Positions 20,332 through 30,554 of a stretch of 49,749 bases of DNA are shown here, piece by piece. The translations under genes and the position numbers were made by a program. How positions within the stretch are numbered: the first letter of the stretch is position 1; each line of letters begins with the position of its first letter. The DNA comes from Nitrincola sp. A-D6 (GTDB taxonomy: Bacteria; Pseudomonadota; Gammaproteobacteria; Pseudomonadales; Balneatricaceae). The stretch covers positions 1 through 49,749 of the forward strand of contig NZ_JRLB01000050.1 of assembly GCF_000764495.1 (NCBI RefSeq), given 5' to 3'. The notes beneath the pieces were generated by a model. It searched no databases and was not told the origin of the DNA. It was given only the letters and a program-made list of their open reading frames with translations.

Positions 20332-20483
20332 ATCGGCTGGCAATAATCACACTTCTAATCTAAGGTTAATCGGGGAGATCATGCTCCCATGCTGTGGGTG
20401 ACCTACACTGAAACCTGGAAAGCCCAACAGCCAACAAAATGGGACACAAGCATGCCTCATAAAAAAAACAAAGGAGAGCAGCA

Positions 20484-21017
20484 ATGCAACTGTCAAGAAG
20501 GCGATTTCTCGCCGTTACCGGCACAACGGCAGCCGGTTCCGCCACCCTTGGCGGCAGCCTGTTATTGAATCCGGCCCAGGCTGCCGAAGGCGCCCAGCAA
20601 CCCGGTAGAGTCCACCTGGATTATCCGATAACCACTGTCAGCAAGGCGAGTAACCTGAAGGTCAATCAGCCGGTTGCCTTCACCTACCCTGATCCTTCGT
20701 CACCCTGCACACTGATAAAAACCGGGCGCAAAACCCAGGGAGGCGTAGGCCCTGACGGCGATATTGTTGCTTACAGCATCCTGTGTACCCATATGGGTTG
20801 TCCTGTGTCTTACTCGACAGAGGAGCGCACCTTCAAGTGCCCATGCCATTACAGTGTCTTCGACTCCGAGCTTAATGGACAGATGGTATCTGGCCAGGCC
20901 ACGGAAAACCTGCCCCGGATTATCCTGAGCTACAGGGATTCGGATGGTTCCATCGAAGCCGTTGGCGTGGAAGGTCTTATTTACGGCCGCCAGGCAAATA
21001 TTCTGCCGAGCGCCTGA
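20484..21017 (+). CDS. aioB: Arsenite oxidase small subunit, Rieske protein
   Basis: The 177-residue Rieske subunit of periplasmic arsenite oxidase passes electrons from AioA to cytochrome c or azurin. A Tat signal ([10 protein letters not shown]) exports it folded. The [2Fe-2S] boxes are CTHMGC (Cys101, His103, Cys106) and CPCH (Cys119, Cys121, His122). The Cys106/Cys121 pair can form a disulfide, as in NT-26-type AioB and unlike the Alcaligenes enzyme. AAGGAG lies just before the ATG, and aioA follows after 14 bases. No aioXSR regulatory genes are nearby. Confidence 0.93.
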   Translation: MQLSRRRFLAVTGTTAAGSATLGGSLLLNPAQAAEGAQQPGRVHLDYPITTVSKASNLKVNQPVAFTYPDPSSPCTLIKTGRKTQGGVGPDGDIVAYSILCTHMGCPVSYSTEERTFKCPCHYSVFDSELNGQMVSGQATENLPRIILSYRDSDGSIEAVGVEGLIYGRQANILPSA

Positions 21018-21031
21018 AGGAGGAACTCATC

Positions 21032-23496
21032 ATGTTTGAACATAAAAAAGACCGTATCGCACTGCCACCTTCCAACGCTCAGAAAACCCAGACTGCTTGT
21101 CATTTCTGCATTGTCGGCTGCGGCTACCATGTGTATAAATGGCCAGCGGATCAGGAAGGCGGACTGGCACCTGAAGAGAATGCTCTGGGCCTCGATTTCC
21201 GCCGTCAACTGCCGCCGCTGGCAATCACAATGACCCAGGCCATGACCAACGTTATCCAGGATGACGATGGCAGCTATCACCGGATCATGATCGTGCCTGA
21301 CAAAGACTGCAAAGTGAATGGAGGCCTGTCATCTACTCGAGGCGGTCAAATGGCATCCATCATGCATTCGCCACAGACTCCGGTAGGCAGTCAACGACTA
21401 AAATACCCGAGGCTATTCGCCGGAGACGAATGGCGGGATACCGGTTGGGAGCAAGCCATTGCTCTGTACAGCCACCTGACCAAGCTGATACTCGATGACG
21501 CAGGCCCTGACCAGTTGATGTTCAACCTGTTTGATCACGGTGGCGCTGGCGGCGGCTTCGAGAATACCTGGGGTACCGGCAAGCTGATTTTTACCGGTCT
21601 TGGTACAAAAATGGTGCGGATTCACAACCGCCCTGCTTACAATTCAGAGTGCCATGCTACTCGGGATATGGGCATCGGCGAACTGAACAACAGTTATGAA
21701 GACGCTCAAATGGCTGACTGCATCTTCTCTATAGGCGCAAATGCCTACGAGACCCAGACCAACTATTTTCTCAATCACTGGCTACCCAGCTTAAACGGCC
21801 AGACGACTGATAAAAAACAGGCCGTCTATGAAGATGGAGAAACCATTCAGCAGACCAAGCTCATTCTAATTGACCCTCGCCGGGCGCTCACCGTGGCCTT
21901 GCTGGAACAGACTATCGGCATGGACAACCTGCTGTTCCTCGATATTGAGCCAGGCACGGATACAGCACTGTTCAACGGCCTGCTGACGTATGTGGTGGAT
22001 CAAGGCTGGCAGGACACGGCATTTATCGAAGCACATACAACCGGGTTCGAGGACGCGGTAACCGCCAACCGGCTGAGTCTGGACGAAACCAGCCGGATTA
22101 CCGGCATCAGCAAGGACAAGATCATCAAGGCAGCGGAATGGCATACAAGCCAAAACCCTCCGGCCACCTGCCTCGCACCATGCATGGCTACGAGAAGGGC
22201 ATTATCTGGGGCAATGATAATTACCGTATCCAGTCGGCTCTTGTGGATCTGGTGTTGGCCACACATAACGTCGGGCGCCGGGGTACCGGGGTAGTCCGGA
22301 TGGGTGGTCATCAGGAAGGCTACTGTCGTCCGCCCTATCCTGGTGGTCGTCCAGCGCCCTATGTGGACCAGGAGATTATTCAGGGTAACGGTCAGATGCT
22401 CACTGTCTGGGCCTGCAATGCCTTCCAGACCACCTTGAATGCCGAGCAATACCGCAACGAAATCCTGCGCCGCAGCGACATCGTTAAACAGGCCATGCGC
22501 AAGGTCCGCGGGGCCAGCCCGGAACAAATGGCGGAGGTGATACACAAAGCGGTGAAGGAAGATGGTGGTCTGTTTGTCACAGTAATTGATCTGTATTCCA
22601 CCAAATTTGCTGAAGCTGCTCATCTGGTGTTGCCAGCCGCACATGCGGGTGAAATGAACCTGACCTCCATGAACGGCGAACGGCGTTTGCGCCTGTCCGA
22701 AAGATTTATGGACCCTCCTGGAACCGCTAAACCGGACTGCATGATAGCCGCGGACATGGCCAATGCTCTTCGCAAGCGTTACGAGTCTGAAGGCAACGCC
22801 GACATGGCGCAACGCTTTGAAGGTTTTGACTGGACAACTGAAGAAGATGCTTTCAACGATGGTTTTCGCCGAGCTGGCCAGCCCGGTGCTCCTCACATCG
22901 ACAGTCAAGGTGGGCCAACCGGCCATCTGGCCACCTACGAACGACTTCGGGCTGCTGGAAATAACGGGGTACAACTGCCGATCAAGGAATACAGAGACGG
23001 CCAGCTGATCGGAACGGAAATGCTCTACACTGACAATAAGTTCGATACTGACGATGGTAAAGCACACTTCCAGGCCGCGCCCTGGAATGGCATGCCAGAT
23101 GTTGTCGAAGCTCAGCGTAAAAAGTATCGCTTCTGGATTAACAATGGTCGAACAAACCAGATCTGGCAAACTGCCTACCATGATCAATACGTGGAATTTC
23201 GTCGTGGCCGCTATCCCATGGCTCCACTGGAGATCAATCCAGAGGATGCCAGGGATCTTGGCATCGAGTCTGGCGACTTAGTGGAACTGTTCAACGATTA
23301 TGGTGCGACAACGGCTATGGCGTATATTGAACCGGACATTAAACAGGGCCATGTGTTTATGGAAGCGATGTACTTTAACTCTGTGACGGGTGACCTGGTG
23401 ACGCCCTGGACTGACAGGAATATTATCCCCTACTATAAGGGAACCTGGCAGATGTTCGCCGAGTTGGACGCATTGAAGACTACGCCGACAAAGTAA
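21032..23496 (+). CDS. aioA: Arsenite oxidase large molybdopterin subunit, frameshifted in this sequence
   Basis: The catalytic subunit oxidises arsenite to arsenate with a bis-MGD molybdenum centre. The C-x2-C-x3-C set (Cys23, Cys26, Cys30; CHFCIVGC) binds the [3Fe-4S] cluster, the AioA hallmark. Other family motifs are [58 protein letters not shown] and [17 protein letters not shown]. The frame changes near 22139: GAATGGCAT needs one extra G to read [19 protein letters not shown]. The repaired product is 821 residues, the usual size. The second half carries all expected conserved blocks, so the break looks like a G-run error. Confidence 0.92.
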
Positions 23497-23803
23497 GCTT
23501 CAAGCGCCGCAGATACGTTTAAACCTATGCCGGGCATCCTGTGGTTGCCCGGCATTTCCTCCAGCGAAAACATCAGCTCAGGCCTGTTCCTGTGCAAAAG
23601 CCCGCCAGACATCCTCCCGAACCAGTAACTCCATACTCCCATTTATTCACTGCAAAAATCAGCTTTTTTAAGGTTGGCGTCAGAATGGCTGTGCAAACTA
23701 GCTTCCGTATCTAAAGGAGCGCGCACATATCAAATCTACGTTTAACCCGGACCCTGTGTCTATGTTAATCTAACCCAACTCAATTTACGGAACGCACAAA
23801 GCA
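23497..23803 (+). other. Intergenic region between aioA and pyrC
   Basis: This 307-base stretch holds the aio terminator hairpin at 23527-23555 and presumably the pyrC promoter. No convincing gene was seen on either strand; a short minus-strand frame here overlaps the end of aioA and is rejected. Confidence 0.6.
23527..23555 (+). terminator. Terminator hairpin after aioBA
   Basis: A perfect 10-bp GC-rich stem (ATGCCGGGCA at 23527-23536 pairs with 23546-23555) has a 9-base loop and is followed by TTTCCT. It lies 31 bases after the aioA stop. Confidence 0.75.
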
Positions 23804-24841
23804 ATGACTGACCGCTTAACGATTACCCGCCCCGACGACTGGCATCTACACCTGCGTGATGGTGAGGTACTGCAACATGTTGTTCCTGCTACCGCACGTC
23901 AGATGGGGCGGGCCATCGTAATGCCGAACCTGAAGCCGCCGGTCACCGATGTGCGCCAGGCGCTGGCTTATCGTGAGCGGATACTGGCACATCTGCCTCC
24001 GGGCACCCAGTTCGCCCCCTTGATGACGCTCTATCTGACCGACAACACCACTGCCGACATGATTGCCGCGGCGGGTGCCAGCGAGCATGTTAAAGCCGTG
24101 AAGCTCTACCCTGCCGGTGCCACCACCAATTCAGATGCCGGACTGACCGATCTTGGTAAGCTGGATGATATCTGTGCAGCACTGACTGAAGCGAAGATGC
24201 CGCTGCTGGTACATGGTGAAGTGACGCACAGTCATGTGGATATTTTTGACCGGGAAAAACAGTTTCTGGATGACATTCTGGCACCTTTGGCGGCACGCCA
24301 TCCGCAGATGAAACTGGTGGTGGAACATATCACCACCCGTGATGCCGCCGAGTTTGTTCTAGCACATGGTGACCAGGTCGGGGCGACGATTACCGTGCAA
24401 CACCTGGCCTATAACCGCAACCACATGCTGGCCGGAGGCATTCGGCCTCACCTCTATTGCCTGCCGATTCTTAAGCGCAATGTGCATCAGCAAGCGCTAC
24501 AGGATGCTGTAGTCAGCGGTAGTCACAAGTTTTTCTTAGGGACTGACTCAGCGCCTCACGCCAGAGGCGCCAAGGAAAGTACCTGCGGCTGTGCTGGCTG
24601 TTACAGTGCTTATGCGGCCATAGAGCTTTATGCGGAGATTTTTGAAGATCTGGGAGTACTGGATAAGCTGGAGGCCTTTGCCAGCTTTAATGGGGCTGAC
24701 TTCTATGCTCTGCCACGCAACACGGATCAAATCACTCTGGTTAAAGAAGCCTGGCAGGTGCCTGCAGAAATGCCGTTTGGCCAGGATATTATCGTGCCGC
24801 TACGCGCTGGGGAAACACTGCGCTGGAAACTGGAAGCCTAA
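23804..24841 (+). CDS. pyrC: Dihydroorotase
   Basis: The 345-residue type II dihydroorotase closes carbamoyl-aspartate to dihydroorotate in pyrimidine synthesis. It has the [10 protein letters not shown] metal-binding motif at residues 11-20, the carbamylated lysine in [39 protein letters not shown], and the active-site loop [16 protein letters not shown]. Length and motifs match E. coli PyrC. It stands alone, with terminator-like hairpins on both sides. Confidence 0.97.
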   Translation: MTDRLTITRPDDWHLHLRDGEVLQHVVPATARQMGRAIVMPNLKPPVTDVRQALAYRERILAHLPPGTQFAPLMTLYLTDNTTADMIAAAGASEHVKAVKLYPAGATTNSDAGLTDLGKLDDICAALTEAKMPLLVHGEVTHSHVDIFDREKQFLDDILAPLAARHPQMKLVVEHITTRDAAEFVLAHGDQVGATITVQHLAYNRNHMLAGGIRPHLYCLPILKRNVHQQALQDAVVSGSHKFFLGTDSAPHARGAKESTCGCAGCYSAYAAIELYAEIFEDLGVLDKLEAFASFNGADFYALPRNTDQITLVKEAWQVPAEMPFGQDIIVPLRAGETLRWKLEA

Positions 24842-24854
24842 ACCCTGTCGACAC

Positions 24855-24879
24855 AACAGGCATGATCCTCATGCCTGTT
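24855..24879. terminator. Bidirectional terminator between pyrC and DUF2798 gene
   Basis: A 9-bp stem (24855-24863 with 24871-24879) has a 7-base loop and is followed by T on the plus strand. It lies 13 bases after pyrC and overlaps the last codons of the convergent DUF2798 gene. Confidence 0.65.
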
Positions 24880-25099
24880 TGATCAACTTACCCGCTAATG
24901 TCTGCAGCCGTGGTGCGCCGATCAGGATCAACACAAACGCCACCGGCCAGGCCACAATAAACGCCTTAAACCAGCGCAGAGCAAACCCCTCAGTAAAGCC
25001 AGTGTTCACCAAGGTTATAACGCATGTCATGATAAACACCATATACACTGACATCAGGAAGGTGAAAACCAAACGCTGATAGCGAGCCGAAAAAAACAT
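24869..25099 (-). CDS. DUF2798 family small membrane protein
   Basis: The 76-residue protein has two membrane helices (LVFTFLMSVYMVFIMTCVITLVN and AFIVAWPVAFVLILIGAP) with the typical FTEGFALRWFKAF linker, matching DUF2798. The family has no known function. It is convergent with pyrC and separated from rarD by 62 bases on the same strand. Confidence 0.85.
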   Translation of the reverse strand: MFFSARYQRLVFTFLMSVYMVFIMTCVITLVNTGFTEGFALRWFKAFIVAWPVAFVLILIGAPRLQTLAGKLIKQA

Positions 25100-25161
25100 T
25101 TTACCAACACCCCACGTTACATTAGGTGAATTGAATACAATAGACGATCAACTGCAGCATA

Positions 25162-26079
25162 TCACTCTTTTGACAGAGATTCTGTCGCTATCTTCAACTG
25201 TTCATTTGCGGCTGATTTCTTATTAGCCAGCCACATCCCCCACATAAATAACACCAGCGCTGTCCAGATAAACAGGAAAGTTACCAGGCGCTGTGGTGGA
25301 AAATCTTCTTTAAAAATCAGCACCGCAATCAAAAACTGCATAGTCGGGTTAATGTACATAACAAAGCCGACCACTGACAGGTCCAGCCGCTTGGCGGCCG
25401 CCGCAAACAATAACAGGGGTATCGCCGTCATAATACCCGAAGCAACGAGCAGCAAGGTTGTAGTCAGGTCACCGCCAAAATCCAGCTCATAGGCTGGACT
25501 GATAAACTGCCACGCCAGCCAACTGATCGCTAGCGGAAAAATCAGCATGGTTTCGACCGTCAGCCCGTTAAGCCCATCAACAGGGTAGCGTTTACGCACC
25601 AGGCCATAAAAACCAAAACTTATTGCCAGGGATAAGGATACCCAAGGAAAGCTGCCCAGACTGAACAGTTCCCAGCCTACAGCCACGGCAGCCAAGCCGC
25701 CAGCAATAGCCTGGAGAGGATGCAAGGCTTCTTTGAGTAGAACACGTGCCAACAGTAGACTAACCAGTGGCGTCATGTAGTAACCCAGACTCGTTTCCAT
25801 AACCCGATGCTGCGCGACTCCCCAGATAAAAATCAACCAGTTAGTCGAAATCAATAAGGATGTCAGCGCCAGCCAACGCATCAACACCGGATCTTTGAGT
25901 AAACGTACAAAGGAATCCCATTTCCCCAAAACCAGAATCACCAGCAGGGTGACAAGCATCGACCAGATAATACGGTTTGCCAGCACCTCTACTGAAGAGA
26001 CATGTCCGAGTAAATTAAAGAATAGCGGGAAGCATCCCCAGATAGTGTAGGCAGCCAATGCCAACAACAAGCCCTGCAT
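25162..26079 (-). CDS. rarD: EamA-family transporter RarD
   Basis: This inner-membrane permease of the drug/metabolite superfamily has about ten helices. Family blocks are AAYTIWGCFPLFF, LANRIIWSM, NWLIFIWGV, SLGYYMTPLVSLLLARVLLKE, SFGFYGLVRKRYPVDGLNGLTVET, and the C-terminal VGFVMYINPTMQFLIAVLIFKE. ATG 26079 has AGGAG 7 bases upstream and is preferred. A TTG at 26097 would add six residues. The substrate of RarD is unsettled in the literature. Confidence 0.9.
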   Translation of the reverse strand: MQGLLLALAAYTIWGCFPLFFNLLGHVSSVEVLANRIIWSMLVTLLVILVLGKWDSFVRLLKDPVLMRWLALTSLLISTNWLIFIWGVAQHRVMETSLGYYMTPLVSLLLARVLLKEALHPLQAIAGGLAAVAVGWELFSLGSFPWVSLSLAISFGFYGLVRKRYPVDGLNGLTVETMLIFPLAISWLAWQFISPAYELDFGGDLTTTLLLVASGIMTAIPLLLFAAAAKRLDLSVVGFVMYINPTMQFLIAVLIFKEDFPPQRLVTFLFIWTALVLFMWGMWLANKKSAANEQLKIATESLSKE

Positions 26080-26254
26080 GAGTTTCTCCTTAGACAATCA
26101 CGAAGCTTAACCTGTAATGTCACAAAGTTCAGCTCAAAAACGCTTATAGACCGATCAGTTTTATTATATTAGTATTGATTCATGAATGCTCGTGCAGCCT
26201 AACCAAACTGCCAGGCATACCCCCTCTGCTATAAATCGTCAACATGGATTCCTG

Positions 26255-26602
26255 ATGAAAAAACTATTGCTATTTTCATTGCCCGCTCTGATCATTGGCT
26301 TGGTCATAGGCATAAGCCTGAATAACTATCTACAGCAACCCAGCGCCGGAATGTACGTTACCTTTGAAAATCAGGATAGTGTCATGATTGAGTCCATTCA
26401 GCTGAATTTTGGCAACGCCAATGGTCAGTCAGATCTATTAGCTCTGCGATTGGCTCCCGGTGAGCAGCGTTTGCTGCTATTGAATCATGATCCGGGTCTG
26501 GGATTTAATGTCAGTGTGCGCTATGCCGGTGGAGATTCTCAGGAGTTTTGTGCCCGACAACCCGATGATCAGCGTATACAGGCTATCGCCTTACGCCGTT
26601 AA
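26255..26602 (+). CDS. Hypothetical membrane-anchored or secreted protein
   Basis: The 115-residue protein starts with a signal-anchor (KKLLLFSLPALIIGLVIGIS). Its remainder has beta-strand character (MYVTFENQDSVMIESIQLNFG, LRLAPGEQRLLLLNHDPGLGFNVSVRYAGG) and a single late cysteine. I do not recognise a family. The ATG at 26255 is chosen for the signal sequence; the frame is open further upstream. The MFS gene starts 15 bases after it, so the two are probably co-transcribed. Confidence 0.6.
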   Translation: MKKLLLFSLPALIIGLVIGISLNNYLQQPSAGMYVTFENQDSVMIESIQLNFGNANGQSDLLALRLAPGEQRLLLLNHDPGLGFNVSVRYAGGDSQEFCARQPDDQRIQAIALRR

Positions 26603-26617
26603 CGTTCAGGAAGAGTC

Positions 26618-27933
26618 ATGCAGCCCCGACATCCGAATTGGAAGGACACCCTCTATACACGTCTTGCCGAAGATGATGAAGGGCGTGTGTGCAAAGATAT
26701 ATCCGCCGAAGCCTGCCATGAAACGCCCGGTAACTTCATCCACACGCTGACAGCCAATACCCTGAGCAGTCTAGCCGACAAACTGGCCAGTGCTAAAACT
26801 ACCTTACCCTGGTTGCTATTACATCTGGGTGCACCCGCCTGGATGTTGAGTCTTCTGGTACCCATTCGCGAATCCGGCTCGATGCTGCCACAGATGTTAA
26901 TCGGCGCACTGGTCAGACGCCAACCTGTGCGTAAATGGGTGTGGGTTTGGGGTGGTGCTCTGCAAGGGATCAGCCTGATAGCGATGGGGTGGACAGCCAT
27001 GGTCCTTGAAGGAAGCACCGCGGGTGTTGTTCTATTATCCTTGTTGGTGCTATTCAGTCTGGCTCGCGGAGCCTGCTCTGTTGCTTACAAGGATGTACAG
27101 GGCAAAACCCTTCCAAAATCACGGCGTGGGCGACTATCTGGCTGGATTAGTGCGGTATCTGGCCTGATTGCACTTGGAGTGGGTATTTTGCTCAGCCTGG
27201 TGCAGACGGATGCCTCACAATTACTCTATGTCGGCTTGCTGTTGTTAGCGGCATTTTGTTGGTTCTTAGCCAGTTGGTGGTTCAGTCGTATCGTTGAGTT
27301 TCCAGGTGCGACAGAGGGAGGCGCCAATGGCTTTACGGAAGCCTTGAAAAAGCTCAGCCTGCTACGGGATGACAAGCCTTTTCGGCGCTTTGTTATCGCC
27401 AGAGCACTGGCCATGGGTTCAGGACTGGCGGCGCCCTTTTATATAGCCCTGGCTCGCGATGACCTGGGCAGTGCCATTAGTTTGCTGGGATTATTTATTG
27501 CCATTGAAGGTTTGGCTGGCCTGATCAGCTCTCCCATATGGGGACGTTGGCTGATCGATCCAGTCGGCAGGTATTTGCGGTTGCCTGCACCCTGGCGGGC
27601 TTACTCTCTATTCTTGTGGCTATTATTTCCTGGCTTGCGCTAGATCCCACACTGGCTATGCTGGTCTATCTGCTGGCATTTTTTGGCCTGGGTGTTGCTC
27701 ATGCGGGTGTTCGTCTGGGGCGAAAAACCTATATGGTGGACATGGCTTCAGGCAACAAGCGCACCGACTATGTAGCCGTGAGTAACTCTGTGATTGGCGC
27801 AGTGTTATTGCTAACTGGCCTGGTGGGTGCAGTTACAGCATTAATTTCCGTACAGGCTACATTAATCCTGCTGGGCTTAGCGGGTCTCACGGGGGCGTTG
27901 ATGAGTTTACAATGGAGAGAGGTCTCCGGTTAA
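26618..27933 (+). CDS. MFS transporter, frameshifted in this sequence
   Basis: About 438 residues after repair, with roughly ten to twelve membrane helices. After a ~50-residue soluble N-terminus (CHETPGNFIHTL) comes TANTLSSLADKLASAKTTLPWLL, typical of a group of uncharacterised bacterial MFS proteins. The central loop carries KSRRGRLSGWISAVSG. The frame changes near 27541: ATATGGGGACGTTGG needs one more G to read SSPIWGTLADRSSRQVF, which is the expected cytoplasmic G-x-LADRxxR loop. The rest (27545-27933) is well preserved. The substrate is unknown. Confidence 0.85.
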
Positions 27934-28023
27934 GGCGCTGGTGCATTCAGCTGTGTCCAGCTATATTGGTGAGCAAGCCGTTTGTCTGATAAGGCATTGG
28001 AAACATACTAACGAGAATCTATT

Positions 28024-29076
28024 ATGCCTAAAAAGCTATTTTTAAACCTGTCATCCTGCATTGCAGCCGCCTTATTGATCAGCGGTTGCAGTCAAACAAT
28101 CACTCAGCCACCAGCCGATACAACTGAAGGCGCACCCGTTGCTCTGCAAGATCAGAGCTATTTCGGTGTACTACCCTGCGCCAACTGTCCTGGTATTGAA
28201 ACCCATCTCGACCTGCTGGCCGATGGCAGCTATTTTCTGACAGAAACTTATCAGGACAGACCTGACAGCAACGTCAGTCAATTAGGTCGCTGGACGCTGG
28301 ATAATGATCGTTTACTGCTTCAAGGCCAAGACCGAGAGTTGATTTATTTCGCTACCGGCAGTGGTGGTTGGTTGCAGGCTGATATACAGGGCCGTCCAAT
28401 TGTCTCTGAACTCAATTACAGCATTGAACCTCAGGGATGGAATCCTGCCGAGGTGACAGGTTCAGTTGAGGGCATGCTGACCTATATGGCTGATGCGGCC
28501 TCTTTTATTGAGTGTTCGACCGGCAAACGCTTCCCGGTCATTATGACCGAGGGCTGGTTACCGGTTGAACGCGCTTACCTGGCATCCAGCAGTGCTGGCG
28601 ACAGCTACCTGAAAACCCTGGCTGACGTCACTTTTAAATGGAACACTCCGGAAGAGGGTCTCACTCGTCACCACTTATACTTTAATCATCTGCAACAAAC
28701 CCTGCCAGCCACCACCTGTGACAGCCCGATTGAGGCACTGGAACATCATGAATGGGACCTGGTCGAATTGCAGAACACTCAACCGGATCAGTTGGAGGCC
28801 TTACAGACGCGCCCCTACGTCAAGTTCAGTGGCCAGCAGCTTTCCGGCCATACCGGCTGTAATGCTATGGCAGGCCAGATTAAGTTAGAGGGCGAACGTA
28901 TGCAGCTCAGCCAGGTGGCCAGCACCCGAATGTATTGTGAACAAGCCGCGCAGATCGAAAATACATTGTTACAGCTATTGGAGAAGGCCAGTTACAGTAG
29001 TGTGGAAGGTGAAACCTGGAGCTGGTATGACGAAGACATGTTAAGACTGGCGTCATTTACCCGAAAACCGCACTGA
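28024..29076 (+). CDS. Lipoprotein with NlpE-like and META domains
   Basis: The 350-residue lipoprotein has lipobox LISGC (Cys22). Its N-terminal domain has YFGVLPCANCPGIETHLDL with the CxxC pair (Cys52, Cys55) of the NlpE copper-resistance family. The C-terminal ~110 residues (HEWDLVELQNTQPDQ, VKFSGQQLSGHTGCNAMAG, STRMYC) form a META/HslJ domain. NlpE in E. coli senses surface contact and lipoprotein defects through Cpx. Here the fusion implies an outer-membrane stress or metal role; that is inference. It stands alone and is not close to the copper-related buf operon. Confidence 0.88.
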   Translation: MPKKLFLNLSSCIAAALLISGCSQTITQPPADTTEGAPVALQDQSYFGVLPCANCPGIETHLDLLADGSYFLTETYQDRPDSNVSQLGRWTLDNDRLLLQGQDRELIYFATGSGGWLQADIQGRPIVSELNYSIEPQGWNPAEVTGSVEGMLTYMADAASFIECSTGKRFPVIMTEGWLPVERAYLASSSAGDSYLKTLADVTFKWNTPEEGLTRHHLYFNHLQQTLPATTCDSPIEALEHHEWDLVELQNTQPDQLEALQTRPYVKFSGQQLSGHTGCNAMAGQIKLEGERMQLSQVASTRMYCEQAAQIENTLLQLLEKASYSSVEGETWSWYDEDMLRLASFTRKPH

Positions 29077-29146
29077 ACCAGTTGTTTGCTGCCTGAGCTT
29101 ATGACACAGTCTGCACCTGTTAACTGAACTGATGGAAACTGACTTT

Positions 29147-29527
29147 ATGTACATGGCATTTAAACACCTACACCTAACACTGGCTGCGTTGACCATTCTG
29201 CTGTTTATTGTCCGTGCAGGGTTTGTCATCGTCTGGCCTGCTGGTATTCGTAAGCGCTGGATGAAAATTCTGGCGCACAGCGTGGATGCTCTGCTGATCC
29301 TTTCTGCCATTGCCTTGCTGGTGGTGATGAACATGAATCCGATCCATGTCGGCTGGGTGTTAGCGAAGATCATCGCTTTGCTGGCTTATATCGGTTTCTC
29401 GGTCTATGCCTTCAAAATTGCAAACACCCTGCCAGCAAGATTGCTGGGCGTACTGCTAACAGGTGCAACACTGGCTTACATTGCCATGGTGGCCGTACGC
29501 AAGACCCCCACCCTTGGGCTGTTCTAA
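29147..29527 (+). CDS. SirB2-family membrane protein (second copy)
   Basis: The 126-residue protein is a four-helix membrane protein with AFKHLHLTLAALTILLFIVR, MKILAHSVDALLILSAIALL and GWVLAKIIALLAYIGFSVYA, the same arrangement as the SirB2 protein at 16880. ATG 29147 is preferred over 29132 because GGA lies ~9 bases upstream of it. It is convergent with the RmlD-like gene with only six bases between. The function is unknown. Confidence 0.8.
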   Translation: MYMAFKHLHLTLAALTILLFIVRAGFVIVWPAGIRKRWMKILAHSVDALLILSAIALLVVMNMNPIHVGWVLAKIIALLAYIGFSVYAFKIANTLPARLLGVLLTGATLAYIAMVAVRKTPTLGLF

Positions 29528-29533
29528 GAAAGA

Positions 29534-30440
29534 CTACAAGCGTACCTGGCCATAGTACTCCCGGATTAAACGCTGGAGTTCAATGCGCCAGGGGCGCTGC
29601 CTGATCCCAAAGGCATTCAAAATCTTACCGCACTTCAATACCGACGTGGCCGGACGCTGGGCTTCAGTCACATAGTCCTTTGAAGCCACTGGCTGAATAC
29701 TGTCTACTTTCAGGTCTTCATACTGACGCGCCGCCGCGATGACCGCTTCGCTGAAGCCGTAACGTGTGGTCACTTCAGCCCCACAGTAATGGTAAGTTCC
29801 CCAGGCGTCAGCACCACAGGACAGCTGTTTAATAATCGACAAAACCACACGCGCCAGATCAAATGCGGATGTAGGGCAGCCACGGCGATCATCCACGGCA
29901 TGCATCAGGCTATGCTCACGAGCCTCAGCCAACAAGCGCAGCATAAAATTATCACCGCGGTCACTAAACAACCAACTGGTTCTTAAAATGATATGTTGCG
30001 GCAGCAGTTGCCGTACATACGCTTCGCCCTGCAACTTGCTTTCACCATAGGCTCCCAGAGGCCGGGTGTCGTCCTCTTCGGTATAGCCGCTGGCATAGTG
30101 ACCATCAAACACATAATCAGTCGACAACTGGATCAGTGGAATCGACAAATCACCACAGGCTTGCGCCAGGTTGCGCGCGGCTTCTGCGTTAAGCAACATA
30201 GCGCGTTGTGGATCACGCTCAGCACGATCTGCACTATTCAGCCCGGCACAGTTAATCACATAATCAGGCAGATGCTTATCAAGTGCCGCTACGATTTTAG
30301 CAGGCTGAGTCACATCCATTAGTTTTCGATTCAAAGCCACTACGGAAAAAAAAAGCATCCGATTCAGCAAGCCTGACAATCGCTGAGCCTGATTGACCAT
30401 CAGCGCCTGTAATAAGAATTTTAACCGGATCAGACAACAA
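29534..30440 (-). CDS. dTDP-4-dehydrorhamnose reductase family protein (RmlD/RfbD), frameshifted in this sequence
   Basis: This short-chain reductase family makes dTDP-L-rhamnose. The NAD(P)-binding start VKILITGADGQSGSAI is in one frame (30440 to ~30355) and the rest in another. A 9-A run on the plus strand (30346-30354) lies at the joint; eight bases would give DAFFSVVALNRKLMDVTQP. This is the one clear case of an extra base. The later part has VINCAGLNSADRAERDP, LSTDYVFDG, the catalytic Y-x3-K in YGESKLQGE and ILRTSWLFSDRG. The repaired length is 301 residues. TTG 30440 with GGAG 8 bases upstream is the likely start. No other rhamnose gene is near, so another nucleotide-sugar or RNA-linked substrate is possible. 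Confidence 0.82.
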
Positions 30441-30554
30441 TCATGGATCTCCGGAAGATAACAGAAGGATTAAAAAATCTCATTGGAGTTTAAGGGAAAC
30501 ACCTGGGTTTGAAAACCTCTGGTATTACCCCGCTTTGCACTATATTACCAGCTA

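Noticed and set aside
20440-20458. Possible sigma-54 promoter before aioB
   Set aside because: The GG and GC elements only match with wrong neighbouring bases (GGGACA, no clear TTGC), and no AioR-type activator gene is nearby.
22000-23187. 395-codon minus-strand frame across aioA
   Set aside because: It is antisense to highly conserved arsenite oxidase motifs and is a by-product of their codon use.
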